Assembly (NCBI GenBank): GCA_039198765.1
Contig: JBCCTF010000034.1
Coordinates: 1-27,883, forward strand
DNA from: Parvularcula sp039198765
GTDB taxonomy: Bacteria; Pseudomonadota; Alphaproteobacteria; Caulobacterales; Parvularculaceae
DNA: 27,883 bases
Direction of reading: 5' to 3'
A program made the translations under genes and the position numbers. Below the pieces are notes generated by a model. That model was not told where the DNA came from and did no database searches. It was given only the letters and a program-made list of their open reading frames with translations. Positions 7,645 to 15,817 of this stretch are shown here, in pieces; position 1 is the first letter of the stretch; each line of letters opens with the position of its first letter.

Positions 7645-9143
7645 CCGAGCGAACAAACCTCCTCCGCGGCGAAACCGGCGACTGGGAAGTGGTCATCGGC
7701 CTCGAAGTTCACGCCCAGGTCCTCTCGAACACCAAGCTCTTTTCAGGCTCATCCGCCGCATACGGAGCGGGGCCGAACGAGAACGTGAGCCTCGTCGACG
7801 CGGCGATGCCCGGCATGCTGCCCGTGATCAACGAGTTCTGCGTTGAGCAGGCCATCCGCACGGGTCTTGGCCTGAACGCGAAGATCAACACCTGGTCGCG
7901 GTTCGACCGGAAGAACTACTTCTACCCGGACTTGCCCCAGGGCTATCAGATTTCTCAGTACAAAGATCCCATCGTTGGTGAAGGCGAAATCGAGGTCGAA
8001 CTCGACGCTGAACGGACAATCCGTGTGGGGATCGAACGCCTCCACCTGGAACAGGACGCGGGCAAATCAATCCACGATCTTGCGCCGAAGGAAAGCTACG
8101 TCGACCTCAACCGGTCCGGCGTTGCGCTGATGGAGATCGTGTCGAAACCTGAGATGCGCTCCGCGGAAGAGGCGGCGGCGTACTTCTCGAAGCTGCGAAC
8201 GATCGTGCGCTACCTTGGCACCTGCGACGGCAACATGGACCAGGGTTCGATGCGCGCGGACGTAAACGTCTCGGTGTGCCGGGCGGGCAACTTTGCCAAG
8301 TTCCAAGAAACCGGCGACTTCTCGTTCCTCGGCACACGGACGGAAACAAAGAACATCAACTCCATCCGCTTCGTGAAGCAGTGCGTGGAGTACGAAGCGC
8401 GCCGGCAAATCCAGGTTCTGGAGTCCGACGGCGAGATTGATCAGGAGACGCGCCTCTTCAACGTGAAGACGGGCGAGACGCGGACGATGCGCTCTAAGGA
8501 AGACGCGCACGATTACCGCTATTTCCCTGATCCGGACCTCCTGCCGCTTACCTTCACCGACGCTTACGTCGAGGAAATCCGCGCAAGCCTTCCTGAGTTG
8601 CCGGATGCGAAAAAGCACAGGTTTGTGCAGGCTTACGGGCTCTCCGCCTACGATGCTTCTGTCCTCGTGATGGACAAGGAGAAGGCGGAGTACTTCGAAG
8701 CCGTGGCGCAGGGCCGTGACGGTAAGCTGGCTTCATCGTGGGTAACGACTGAGCTGTTCGGTATGCTGAACAAAGAAGGTCTCGACATCTCCGAGAGTCC
8801 GGTTTCAGCTGATCAGCTGGGCGGCCTGATTGATTTGATCAGTGATGAGACGATCTCGGGCAAGATCGCTAAGCAAGTTTTTGAACTGATGCTGAGCGAT
8901 GAAAAAGGCAAAGCGCCGGAGGACATCGTCGAAGCGCGGGGCCTGAAGCAGGTGACTGACACGGGTGCTCTTGAGGCAGCGGCGGACAAGATCATTGCTG
9001 CGAACCCGGAGCAAGTGGCCAAGGTCAAGGACAAGCCAAAAGCGCTCGGCTGGTTCGTGGGCCAGGTCATGAAAGAGACCGGCGGCAAGGCGAACCCCCA
9101 AGCCGTGAACGCCATTCTGAAAAAGAAACTCGGCGTCGAGTAG
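7641..9143 (+). CDS. gatB: Asp-tRNA(Asn)/Glu-tRNA(Gln) amidotransferase subunit B
   Basis: A 500-residue GatB, the kinase/transamidase subunit that activates the tRNA-bound glutamate or aspartate with ATP. It shows the family start VIGLEVHAQV followed by SNTKLFSG, the HLEQDAGKS stretch, SYVDLNRSGVALMEIVS, and the C-terminal GatB/YqeY helical domain ending in VNAILKKKLG. I chose the ATG at 7641 rather than 7629, because it gives the ATGA overlap with gatA and has GGTGGA at normal distance upstream. A hairpin follows the stop codon. Confidence 0.96.
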   Translation: MTERTNLLRGETGDWEVVIGLEVHAQVLSNTKLFSGSSAAYGAGPNENVSLVDAAMPGMLPVINEFCVEQAIRTGLGLNAKINTWSRFDRKNYFYPDLPQGYQISQYKDPIVGEGEIEVELDAERTIRVGIERLHLEQDAGKSIHDLAPKESYVDLNRSGVALMEIVSKPEMRSAEEAAAYFSKLRTIVRYLGTCDGNMDQGSMRADVNVSVCRAGNFAKFQETGDFSFLGTRTETKNINSIRFVKQCVEYEARRQIQVLESDGEIDQETRLFNVKTGETRTMRSKEDAHDYRYFPDPDLLPLTFTDAYVEEIRASLPELPDAKKHRFVQAYGLSAYDASVLVMDKEKAEYFEAVAQGRDGKLASSWVTTELFGMLNKEGLDISESPVSADQLGGLIDLISDETISGKIAKQVFELMLSDEKGKAPEDIVEARGLKQVTDTGALEAAADKIIAANPEQVAKVKDKPKALGWFVGQVMKETGGKANPQAVNAILKKKLGVE

Positions 9144-9147
9144 GGAT

Positions 9148-9173
9148 TGAGCGAGCCTTTCCCGGCTCGCTCA
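9148..9173. terminator. Strong hairpin after gatB, possible terminator
   Basis: A perfect 10-bp inverted repeat (TGAGCGAGCC at 9148-9157, GGCTCGCTCA at 9164-9173) with a 6-base loop, between the convergent ends of gatB and the 9180-9731 gene. There is no T tract on either side, so it is not a textbook intrinsic terminator; it could protect 3' ends or act with Rho. Confidence 0.55.
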
Positions 9174-9179
9174 CACGCT

Positions 9180-9731
9180 TCATGAGTCAGCTGCGTCTTT
9201 CTCGATCTTGTGGATGGCGTAGGCCAGCTCACGAGCGTAATCGCTTGCGGTCGAGCCTTGGTTGGCCTCTTCCATCAGCGCGTTGATAATGCCCTCCATC
9301 AGCTCCACATGTTCAGCATGCGTCATGTTGGAGACGGTGAGTGCTGGGGTGATCTCGGCGTTCACGGGGAGGGCGCCGAACAACTCGCGGCCTTCTGACG
9401 TGGCGTAGAAGGCGGCAACCCGGTCCTGCGCTGAGGGGGAGAGGGTAAGCATAAGGTCTTCGAGCTGGGCTTTCTGACTACGGACGGTCAGGTAGTCAGC
9501 AATCGACGCATCAATCCGCGCCATCAGGACGTCTTTGGTTTGCTGGTCGAGCTTGCCCACAAGAGCGAAAGCATCGGTGAAGACCTGCATCATGGCATCC
9601 ATCAGGTCATGGGCGTTTTCAGCGACAGCTTCGCTGTTGGTTTGTGGATCAGCGATGTCTTCAGCGAACGTCGGTGTGCTGAAGGTCAGAGCGATAGCGG
9701 TCAGGCTGGCGGCAAAGAAGGTCTTTTTCAT
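9180..9731 (-). CDS. Exported protein, DUF2059-like
   Basis: A 183-residue protein with a clear signal peptide (MKK, a hydrophobic core, then TFA before EDIAD), so the mature part is periplasmic. The helical remainder includes FYATSEGRELFGALP, which resembles the conserved core of DUF2059 proteins, where a helix is followed by FY-x-T-x-x-G. The function of that family is not established. It starts 39 bases after the rsmA stop on the same strand, so it may be the last gene of the surA-pdxA-rsmA transcript. The family assignment is tentative; export is well supported. Confidence 0.7.
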   Translation of the reverse strand: MKKTFFAASLTAIALTFSTPTFAEDIADPQTNSEAVAENAHDLMDAMMQVFTDAFALVGKLDQQTKDVLMARIDASIADYLTVRSQKAQLEDLMLTLSPSAQDRVAAFYATSEGRELFGALPVNAEITPALTVSNMTHAEHVELMEGIINALMEEANQGSTASDYARELAYAIHKIEKDAADS

Positions 9732-9770
9732 GGTCCGTGTTCCTCGTCATGTTTGCGAGAGGACGCGGGA

Positions 9771-10586
9771 TCATACGTGACGGGCGAGCGCGCAATACTG
9801 CTGTACACTGAGGTCTTCTGCGCGCGCCGTTTCGTCAACGCCCTCTTGCTTTAAGACTTCGGCGAGGCGGCCCGAAAAGATACACTTGAGGCTCTGGCGG
9901 AGCATTTTTCTTCGCTTTGAGAACGCAGCTGCCGTGACTTTCTCAAGGCTTTCAATGTGTTCCGGGCGTCCCGCATCGTCGAAAATCAGCACCGAGCTGT
10001 CGACTTTCGGCGGCGGCGTGAAGGCGCGCGCGGGGAGGTGGAAGCCGAGTCGGGGATTGCTCGCCGCTTGGGCGATGATGGACAGGCGACCATAGGTCTT
10101 GCTGCCTGGCACTGCGAGGATGCGATCGCCGACTTCTTTTTGGAACATCAGAACCATCCGTCGCCACGTGCGCGGCTTGGCGGTCAGCCACTTGATCAGT
10201 AGCTCCGTCGAAATGTTATAAGGGAGGTTCGACGCGATGATGCTGTCGCCTGTGAGGCCGATTTTAGCTTCGTCTGCACGCAGAGCATCCGCTTCTATGG
10301 CTCGCAGTCTGCCTGTGGCGTCGTTCAACTCTTCGAGGACGGGAGCGATGCGGCGGTCTCGCTCAATTGCAATCAGATCCGCTCCTGTCTCTAGAAGTGC
10401 GCGTGTTAGGCCGCCGGGGCCAGGGCCGACTTCCAGGATCGTATCCCCCGGTTGGGCTTCCGTAAGCTGAGCAATTTTTCGGGTGAGGTTGAGGTCGAGA
10501 AGGAAGTGCTGGCCGAGGCCTTTTTTCGCGGCGAGGCCATAGGTAGCGATCGTCTCGCGGAGGGGCGGCAGGTCATCAAGCCCCAT
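9771..10586 (-). CDS. rsmA: 16S rRNA dimethyladenosine transferase RsmA (KsgA)
   Basis: A 271-residue methyltransferase that dimethylates two adjacent adenosines near the 3' end of 16S rRNA during small-subunit assembly. It has the GQHFLLD N-terminal motif, the SAM-binding LEVGPGPGGLT, the catalytic NLPYNIST, and the C-terminal FSKRRKMLRQSLK. I place the start at ATG 10586 (MGLDDLPPLRET), matching alphaproteobacterial RsmA proteins, which begin with a short lead to DLPPLRE; this overlaps the pdxA end by 11 bases. An in-frame start at 10619 would add 11 residues without homology. The order surA-pdxA-rsmA is the same as in E. coli. Confidence 0.95.
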   Translation of the reverse strand: MGLDDLPPLRETIATYGLAAKKGLGQHFLLDLNLTRKIAQLTEAQPGDTILEVGPGPGGLTRALLETGADLIAIERDRRIAPVLEELNDATGRLRAIEADALRADEAKIGLTGDSIIASNLPYNISTELLIKWLTAKPRTWRRMVLMFQKEVGDRILAVPGSKTYGRLSIIAQAASNPRLGFHLPARAFTPPPKVDSSVLIFDDAGRPEHIESLEKVTAAAFSKRRKMLRQSLKCIFSGRLAEVLKQEGVDETARAEDLSVQQYCALARHV

Positions 10587-11637
10587 GGCGCGCTCTGGCG
10601 ACGGCCATATTGGCCGCAAGGCGGATGGCGGCGATGGTGCTGTCAGGCCTTGCGACGCCTTTGCCCGCGATGGGTAGTCCGGTGCCGTGGTCAGGACTTG
10701 TACGGATGATCGGTAGCCCGAGGGTCACGTTCACTGCATCGTGGAAGTGCAGCGTCTTGACCGGGACCAACGCCTGGTCGTGGTACATGGCGAGCGCGGC
10801 GTGGTACTGGCTTCGCGCTTCCTCGTGGAACATCGTGTCAGCGGGGAAGGGTCCTGCTGCGCGGATACCCTGTTCACGGAGGATTTTGATTGCAGGCAGG
10901 ATGATGTCCCGGTCCTCAGCTCCCAACATGCCGTTTTCGCCTGCGTGGGGGTTGAGGCCCGAGATGGCGATCTTCGGCTCCGCCACGCCAAAGTCCGCGA
11001 TCAGGCTTTGCGCGGTGACGGTTGCGGTGTGGACGATGGCCTCGGTGGTGAGGGCTTCAGGCACTTGTTTGAGCGGCACGTGAACCGTGACGGGCACTGT
11101 GCGCAACGTTGGGCCTGCGAGCATCATGACGGGGCCGCGCGCCCGCCCATCGAGCATTGCGGTGCTTTCGGTTAGAGCGCCAAGAAATTCTGTGTGCCCC
11201 GGAAATGCAAAGCCTGCTTCGCTCAAAACGCTTTTCTGGATCGGAAGTGTCACCACACCGCTTGCGCTGCCGTTGAGCGATGCGCTTACGGCGCTCTCGA
11301 TGGAACTGATCACGGCTTTTGCGGAGGAAGGCGAGGGCTGGCTTAGTGTGACGCTCTCAAGACCTGCGATAGCCTCATCGCCGAGTGGCAAGACAGGCAA
11401 TCCGTCTTTGAAAGCTTCAGCCGCATCTTTCGGATGTTCAATCGTCAGAACACGGAAGGGCGCTCGGGCGTCGCGTGTGATCTTGGCGAGCCTTGCGGGA
11501 TCATCGATGGTGAAGAACGGCACGGGAAACCCGCTCGCTTCTTCAGTGAGCGCTGCGTAGGCCTTCAGGAGGATTTCCGTGCCGATCCCCGCAGGCTCGC
11601 CCATCGAGACTGCGAGGGGCGCAACCTGCTGGCTCAT
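10576..11637 (-). CDS. pdxA: 4-hydroxythreonine-4-phosphate dehydrogenase
   Basis: A 353-residue PdxA, which oxidises 4-phosphohydroxy-L-threonine in the DXP-dependent route to pyridoxal phosphate. Characteristic stretches are MGEPAGIG at the N terminus, GHTEFLGAL, VTVHVPL, GLNPHAGENG, YHDQALVPVK and IRTSPDHGTG. By family knowledge the histidines in VHVPL, NPHAG and YHDQ bind the metal. Its ATG overlaps the surA stop as ATGA and its end overlaps the rsmA start, so the three genes are one operon. Confidence 0.96.
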   Translation of the reverse strand: MSQQVAPLAVSMGEPAGIGTEILLKAYAALTEEASGFPVPFFTIDDPARLAKITRDARAPFRVLTIEHPKDAAEAFKDGLPVLPLGDEAIAGLESVTLSQPSPSSAKAVISSIESAVSASLNGSASGVVTLPIQKSVLSEAGFAFPGHTEFLGALTESTAMLDGRARGPVMMLAGPTLRTVPVTVHVPLKQVPEALTTEAIVHTATVTAQSLIADFGVAEPKIAISGLNPHAGENGMLGAEDRDIILPAIKILREQGIRAAGPFPADTMFHEEARSQYHAALAMYHDQALVPVKTLHFHDAVNVTLGLPIIRTSPDHGTGLPIAGKGVARPDSTIAAIRLAANMAVARARHGA

Positions 11638-12896
11638 GTGTCTTGTTGCTGTCCAGAGATGAGTTCTTCGCGGACATAGACGTCGCTATCCCGCTCCACA
11701 TCGCGGAGGTAGCGGCGCGAGAGAAGGTCAAACTCTTGCGCCTCAAGGCGGTTCCGCACCATCCGGCGGCGCGGCAGGCCCAGGCCCTCGTCCATCTCAC
11801 AGACATAGACCATGTGGTAATAGTCCGTGCTCTGCATGATTTCTGACATATCGCCGCGGCGCAGGTCGAGGATGGCGTTGTGGAATGGCTCGCGGATCTG
11901 CGCGATCGGCAGCATCGGGAACAGCTCAACACCGACGCCTTCACCAAGGTCCGTGGACAGACCTTGTCCCTCACACGGGTTGGTCAATGGTAGACGTTTC
12001 AGCTTCTCTTCTGCTTCCGTCCGGCTGTAGAGGCCTTTCGGAACACCGGCATAGGCCAGTTCGTAGGAGGGATCGCCCTTTTCAGCAGCGGCACGTTTGG
12101 CGCGGAGGGCGACGATTTTCATCATGTCGCCGTCTTGGTTCTCGATGGGCGCGGAGACGTTACCTTCCTGCAGCTGGGCGAGGACGGCGCTCACCGGCGG
12201 CTCAAGCTCAGGTGTCCGCATCCAGCCGAGGTCACCGCCGCGGGCCGCTGAGGGGCACACGGAGAACCGCTGCGCGAGAGCTTGGAAAGGGACGCCTTGT
12301 TGCATCTGCTGCAGCATCCGCAGGCCAATATTGTAGACTTCCTGCCGGGCACCGTTTTCGCGGATGGGCAGGCAGATTTCTGACAGTAGGAACTGTTCCG
12401 CCTGCTGTTCCGTCCGCATACGGTCGAGCATGTCGTCAATCTCGCCTTCGGAGATTGACACGCGGCTCCGATACCGCCCGCGAACGAGGGTGTCCCAAGC
12501 CGTCTCTGCACGGATCTTCTCTTGGAGCGTTTCAATGGCGATCCCTGCGCGCGCAAGATCGTTAGCGAGAGCTTCCACCTGCCCGTTCGAGATACGGGCG
12601 AGTTCCTGTAGGACTTCATCGTCGGGAATGTCGACTTCGAAGCGCTCCGCTTCCTGGCGCTTGAGCTCTTCTTCGATCAGGTCGCGAAGAGCTTGGCCAC
12701 GGTATTGGGCTTCCGCTCCTTCTGGCACTTGCCCGCCTGAGGTTGCCATCATCAGCCGCATGCGCTGCTCCACATCGAAGGAGGAAATCGGCTTGTCGTT
12801 GACCGTCGCGACCACTGCGTCGCCGATCACCTGGGCGCTTGCGAGGCCCAATGCGCCGCATGCCGCCGCCAACAGTCCGGTGAATAGCCGTTTCAT
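11634..12896 (-). CDS. surA: Periplasmic peptidyl-prolyl isomerase/chaperone SurA
   Basis: A 420-residue exported parvulin-type protein that helps outer-membrane proteins fold. It has a signal peptide (MKRLFTG, a hydrophobic core, ASA before QVIGD), a SurA N-terminal domain starting at VVATVNDKPIS, and one recognisable rotamase domain around residues 165-275 with FSVCPSAARGGDLGW. A more degenerate C-terminal region follows. I prefer the ATG at 12896 to the GTG at 12902, since AGGGG lies five bases before the ATG but would overlap a GTG start. A TACAAT box is present about 20 bases upstream on the minus strand, but no good -35 accompanies it. The usual upstream partner lptD is absent; a quinone oxidoreductase sits there instead. 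Confidence 0.92.
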   Translation of the reverse strand: MKRLFTGLLAAACGALGLASAQVIGDAVVATVNDKPISSFDVEQRMRLMMATSGGQVPEGAEAQYRGQALRDLIEEELKRQEAERFEVDIPDDEVLQELARISNGQVEALANDLARAGIAIETLQEKIRAETAWDTLVRGRYRSRVSISEGEIDDMLDRMRTEQQAEQFLLSEICLPIRENGARQEVYNIGLRMLQQMQQGVPFQALAQRFSVCPSAARGGDLGWMRTPELEPPVSAVLAQLQEGNVSAPIENQDGDMMKIVALRAKRAAAEKGDPSYELAYAGVPKGLYSRTEAEEKLKRLPLTNPCEGQGLSTDLGEGVGVELFPMLPIAQIREPFHNAILDLRRGDMSEIMQSTDYYHMVYVCEMDEGLGLPRRRMVRNRLEAQEFDLLSRRYLRDVERDSDVYVREELISGQQQDT

Positions 12897-13008
12897 TCGC
12901 ACCCCTGCGCAAGGATTGTACCGTGAGGGGTGGTCATAGGGCGTCCGCGAAGAAGAGCAAACCTCGCTGCCGTGAAATCCTTTTAAATCAGGCCCAGAAC
13001 CTGCGGAA

Positions 13009-13974
13009 TCAGCGGGTCAGGACGGCTTTGCCGATCAATTCGCCAGATTGCATGGCTTGGTGAGCTGCCTCAACCTGGTCCATGGGGGCGCTTAGACTGA
13101 CGAGCGGGGCGAGTTTACCTGTCTCAATCAGGGGGAAGAGGTGGCGTTCCACCTCGCCGCGAAGGCGTGATTTCTCAGCGGTTGGACGGGCCCTGAGGGT
13201 GGAGCCTGTGAGGGTGAGGCGCTTTCGCATGATGGCCATGACGTTCACCGCGGCCTCGGTCCCGCGGAGGAAGGCGATCGAGACGTGTCGGCCGCCTTCG
13301 CGCAGCATTGCGAGGTTTTTCGGCACGTAATCGCCGCCGACCATGTCCAGGACCACGTCCACGCCGCCAGCCTCGTCCATGGCTGCCGACCAGTCGTCCT
13401 CTTTGTGGTTCCAGACCTTGGTGAAGCCGTGGGCCTCCGCGGCCGCGACTTTGTCGGCGGTGCCAGCTGTTCCGTAAACCTTGTTTCCGAGCGCTGTCGC
13501 GATCGAGGCTGCCATGGTTCCGATGCCCGAGGTGGCGCCGTGGACGAAGAGGCGCTCTCCCTTGGCGAGGCGCCCGCCTTCGAGGACGTTGGTCCACACG
13601 GTAAAGGCCGTCTCAGGGAAGGCCGCACCTTGTTCGAAGCTGAACGCTTGGGGCAGGGGCATGGCGCTACCCTCGTCAGCGATGCAGGCTTCGGCATAAG
13701 CGCCGCCCGGGACCAGCGCCATCACCTTGTCGCCGACCACGAAGCGGCTCGTCTCCGGACCAACGGCAGTTACGATGCCAGAGACTTCGAGGCCTAACGC
13801 TTCGGAAGCACCAGGCGGCGGGGGATAGACGCCTGCCCGCTGGAGCAAGTCTGGGCGGTTGATGCCCGCCGCATGGACCTCGATCTGGAGCTGCCCCGTC
13901 TGGGGCTCCAGCAACGGGCCTTCGCGCCATTCCAGCGCGCCGTTTTCACCGACAAAGTAAGCGTGATGGGCCAT
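13009..13974 (-). CDS. NAD(P)H quinone oxidoreductase, PIG3-like MDR family
   Basis: A 321-residue medium-chain reductase without zinc ligands, close to the PIG3-type quinone oxidoreductases. An N-terminal GroES-like domain has the typical NRPDLLQRAGVYPPPPGASE stretch (39-58), and the cofactor-binding fold starts with V144-H-G-A-T-S-G-I-G, which favours NADPH or NADH. Such enzymes reduce quinones or reactive carbonyls in the cytoplasm; the natural substrate here cannot be told. The ATG at 13974 has GAGGAG upstream. It is divergent from the PstS-like gene, and the 133-base gap between them holds the promoters of both. A 5-bp dyad (CGCCA-ACC-TGGCG) lies in that gap. Confidence 0.9.
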   Translation of the reverse strand: MAHHAYFVGENGALEWREGPLLEPQTGQLQIEVHAAGINRPDLLQRAGVYPPPPGASEALGLEVSGIVTAVGPETSRFVVGDKVMALVPGGAYAEACIADEGSAMPLPQAFSFEQGAAFPETAFTVWTNVLEGGRLAKGERLFVHGATSGIGTMAASIATALGNKVYGTAGTADKVAAAEAHGFTKVWNHKEDDWSAAMDEAGGVDVVLDMVGGDYVPKNLAMLREGGRHVSIAFLRGTEAAVNVMAIMRKRLTLTGSTLRARPTAEKSRLRGEVERHLFPLIETGKLAPLVSLSAPMDQVEAAHQAMQSGELIGKAVLTR

Positions 13975-14107
13975 GGCGTGCGCTCCTCAAAATAGGCTGA
14001 GCGGTCACTAAAGCCGCCAGGTTGGCGTTGTCACTCTCTCAAGGCTGTCCATGGTATTCTCGCCCCAGAGTTCGTGCCGGTTTCACGTGAGAGAAGAGGC
14101 CCGAGAC

Positions 14108-15100
14108 TTGCAGACCATCCGCCCCATCATGCTCTTTGCGACACTCTTCCCAAGCCTCCTTTTGTCGATGGCGGAGACGTTGGCCGCGCAGCCGCAAGCT
14201 GAGCCCGCCTCCCAAGTCACCATCCAGCAGCCCCAGCGTGAAGTCGTTGCCGAAGCCCGCACAACGGTCCCAGTGGACGCCGAGGCGGATTTCGATGCTC
14301 TCTGCGGCGACGTCTCAGTGTCGATGATCGGCAGCACCCGGCGGGTGACGGAGGTCGAGCTCGACGGCTGTGCCCGTCTCGGTGTCCCGGCGCTGACAGA
14401 GGTGCAGCTTGGCCTCAACGGTCTCATCCTCGCCCAGGCGGCGGGCCTTGGGAACTTCGGCGTCGACCTGCGGGAGCTGTTCCTCGCGTCGGCAGCGTTT
14501 GTTCCGCAGGATGATGCGTGCACCCTCGTCCCGAACCCGAACCAGAGCTGGTCGGACGTGGGCGAGGACCTGCCGTCGCGGCCGATCAGACTCTACGCTG
14601 ACCAGCGATCGACAAACGGTTTCATAGATTTGGCACTCGTCGAAGGCGCCCGTCAGATCGATTGCCTTGCCGAGCTAGAGGTCCGCGATCCAAAGGCCTT
14701 TGAGCGGGCGATCATGACACGGCGCGATGCTGCTTGGCTTGAGCCGAACGGCGACGACATCGCGATGACTGAGGCCCTGATCCAGGCGCAAGGCGCCGTG
14801 GGCCTCTTCGGCTGGCAGTCGTTTGGTGGGCTTCGCGGGCTTCAAGCCCTGCCCATCGCAGGCGTGATGCCCACCGCGGGCACCCTCAGCCGCGGTCTGT
14901 ACCCGATGACGCAGCCGCAGTTCTTGTACACCACGCCTGACGCGTTGGCTGACCCGCAGGTCAGGAGCGTCGTCACCCAGATGCAAGGCCCCGGAGCCGA
15001 TCGACCGATGAGGCTCTACACCACTGGCAGCACTGCAAAAATCAGCACGGTCGAAGAACGTCCCACCAGCCGCGTTCGGGTCTACAGCACCCCCGATTAA
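14108..15100 (+). CDS. Secreted PstS-like substrate-binding protein, N-lobe shortened
   Basis: A 330-residue exported protein resembling the PstS/PBP family. Middle stretches (FDALCGD, GSTRRV, then a run leading to VQLGLNGLILA) match the PstS region where the protein recognises its ligand. The C-terminal GLFGWQSF, ALPIAGVMPTAGTLSRGLYPM and FLYTT match the conserved PstS end. The first lobe segment with the GSST phosphate loop is missing: only about 34 low-complexity residues separate the signal peptide from the match. I chose the TTG at 14108, because GAGAAGAGG lies eight bases upstream and it gives a signal peptide with an arginine; ATG 14129 and ATG 14051 are alternatives. No pstCAB genes are near. 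Phosphate binding should not be assumed. Confidence 0.72.
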   Translation: MQTIRPIMLFATLFPSLLLSMAETLAAQPQAEPASQVTIQQPQREVVAEARTTVPVDAEADFDALCGDVSVSMIGSTRRVTEVELDGCARLGVPALTEVQLGLNGLILAQAAGLGNFGVDLRELFLASAAFVPQDDACTLVPNPNQSWSDVGEDLPSRPIRLYADQRSTNGFIDLALVEGARQIDCLAELEVRDPKAFERAIMTRRDAAWLEPNGDDIAMTEALIQAQGAVGLFGWQSFGGLRGLQALPIAGVMPTAGTLSRGLYPMTQPQFLYTTPDALADPQVRSVVTQMQGPGADRPMRLYTTGSTAKISTVEERPTSRVRVYSTPD

Positions 15101-15108
15101 TAATCGGG
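15092..15108. repeat. Palindrome across the stop codon of the PstS-like gene
   Basis: A perfect 8+1+8 inverted repeat, CCCGATTA-A-TAATCGGG, containing the TAA stop codon (15098-15100). As RNA it can form a 6-bp GC-rich stem with a 5-base loop, but no U tract follows. As DNA it could be an operator for the following rcdA gene, which starts 113 bases downstream. Which of these applies cannot be told. Confidence 0.4.
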
Positions 15109-15220
15109 CAGATGCCAAACCATGGCGCGCTTGTTGCTCGTCACACCCCAACAATCCAAAAATGGGCCTTCAAACGGCCCCCAAGGGTGATAACACCGTG
15201 GCAGGCAAAGGGGATCTCTC

Positions 15221-15739
15221 GTGAACACAGACACTTCAACACTGGCCGAGGATCCCTCAGCAACCGACGGCATCACCGCCTTTGTCGGCTCCAAAGTTTT
15301 CAACAACCTGTTTGCCTCAGGCATGGAACTCGTTGAAGAAACAGCTCTTTACCTCGACGAAGACGGCAAGAACCAGGCGCGCACGCTACCCCGTGAGGCG
15401 GCTCTGGCCTATGCTGGTCTGTCCATGCGCTTGACCACCCGCCTGATGCAGATTGCTTCCTGGCTCCTCGTGCTGCGTGCCGTGCGTGATCAGGAAATGA
15501 CCTATGCTGAGGCGCTCGATGAGAAGTATCGCATCGGCGAGCCTGAAGGCGGCGCATTGGCACGCAACCTGACCAATGGCCTGCCCGAGCGGATGCTGAA
15601 CTTGGTCGAAGAGACCGACACGCTGTTCTCGCGGATCGCCCGCCTCGACCACGACCTTTTCAAGTCTCCCGGAGACCGCGAGATCGCCGAGGACGCTGCT
15701 GGTCAGTTGGCGGCTCTGCGCTCAGCTTTCGGCGAGTAA
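15221..15739 (+). CDS. rcdA: RcdA, regulator of CtrA degradation (DUF1465 family)
   Basis: A 172-residue helical protein of the DUF1465 family, whose Caulobacter member RcdA is an adaptor that, with CpdR and PopA, helps ClpXP degrade CtrA. Family-typical stretches are a start of the form FVGSKVFNNLFASGMELVEE, then ALAYAGLSMRLTTRLMQIASWLL and DEKYRIGEP. The start is GTG at 15221, with AAGGGGA six bases upstream. The nearest gene upstream on the same strand ends 120 bases before it, and a promoter may lie in that gap. Presence with DivK and PleD in one window fits a Caulobacter-type cell-cycle circuit. Confidence 0.88.
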   Translation: MNTDTSTLAEDPSATDGITAFVGSKVFNNLFASGMELVEETALYLDEDGKNQARTLPREAALAYAGLSMRLTTRLMQIASWLLVLRAVRDQEMTYAEALDEKYRIGEPEGGALARNLTNGLPERMLNLVEETDTLFSRIARLDHDLFKSPGDREIAEDAAGQLAALRSAFGE

Positions 15740-15817
15740 GCCCCTCCGCCGCATAGCCAAAGCCGCCGGCTCGTGCTTATCCTCGGGACAAACAACAGCG
15801 TGCCCCGGAGGATCCCC

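Noticed and set aside
6076..7656. A 526-codon open frame on the minus strand, opposite gatA
   Set aside because: gatA on the other strand has a complete catalytic triad and family-wide similarity. The antisense frame shows no motif and is explained by GC-rich codon bias.
12915..12920. TACAAT on the minus strand as the surA -10 box
   Set aside because: No acceptable -35 sits at 16-18 bases, and the leader would be only about a dozen bases.
13983..14040. Small dyad CGCCA-ACC-TGGCG and two GTCACT copies in the gap between the quinone oxidoreductase and PstS-like genes
   Set aside because: Arms of five and six bases are expected by chance in GC-rich DNA; no clear promoter alignment supports them.
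15157..15180. Hairpin GGGCC-TTCAAAC-GGCCC preceded by an A run, terminator-like on the minus strand
   Set aside because: The stem has only 5 bp and there is no minus-strand gene that would end here; kept as chance unless a transcript is found.
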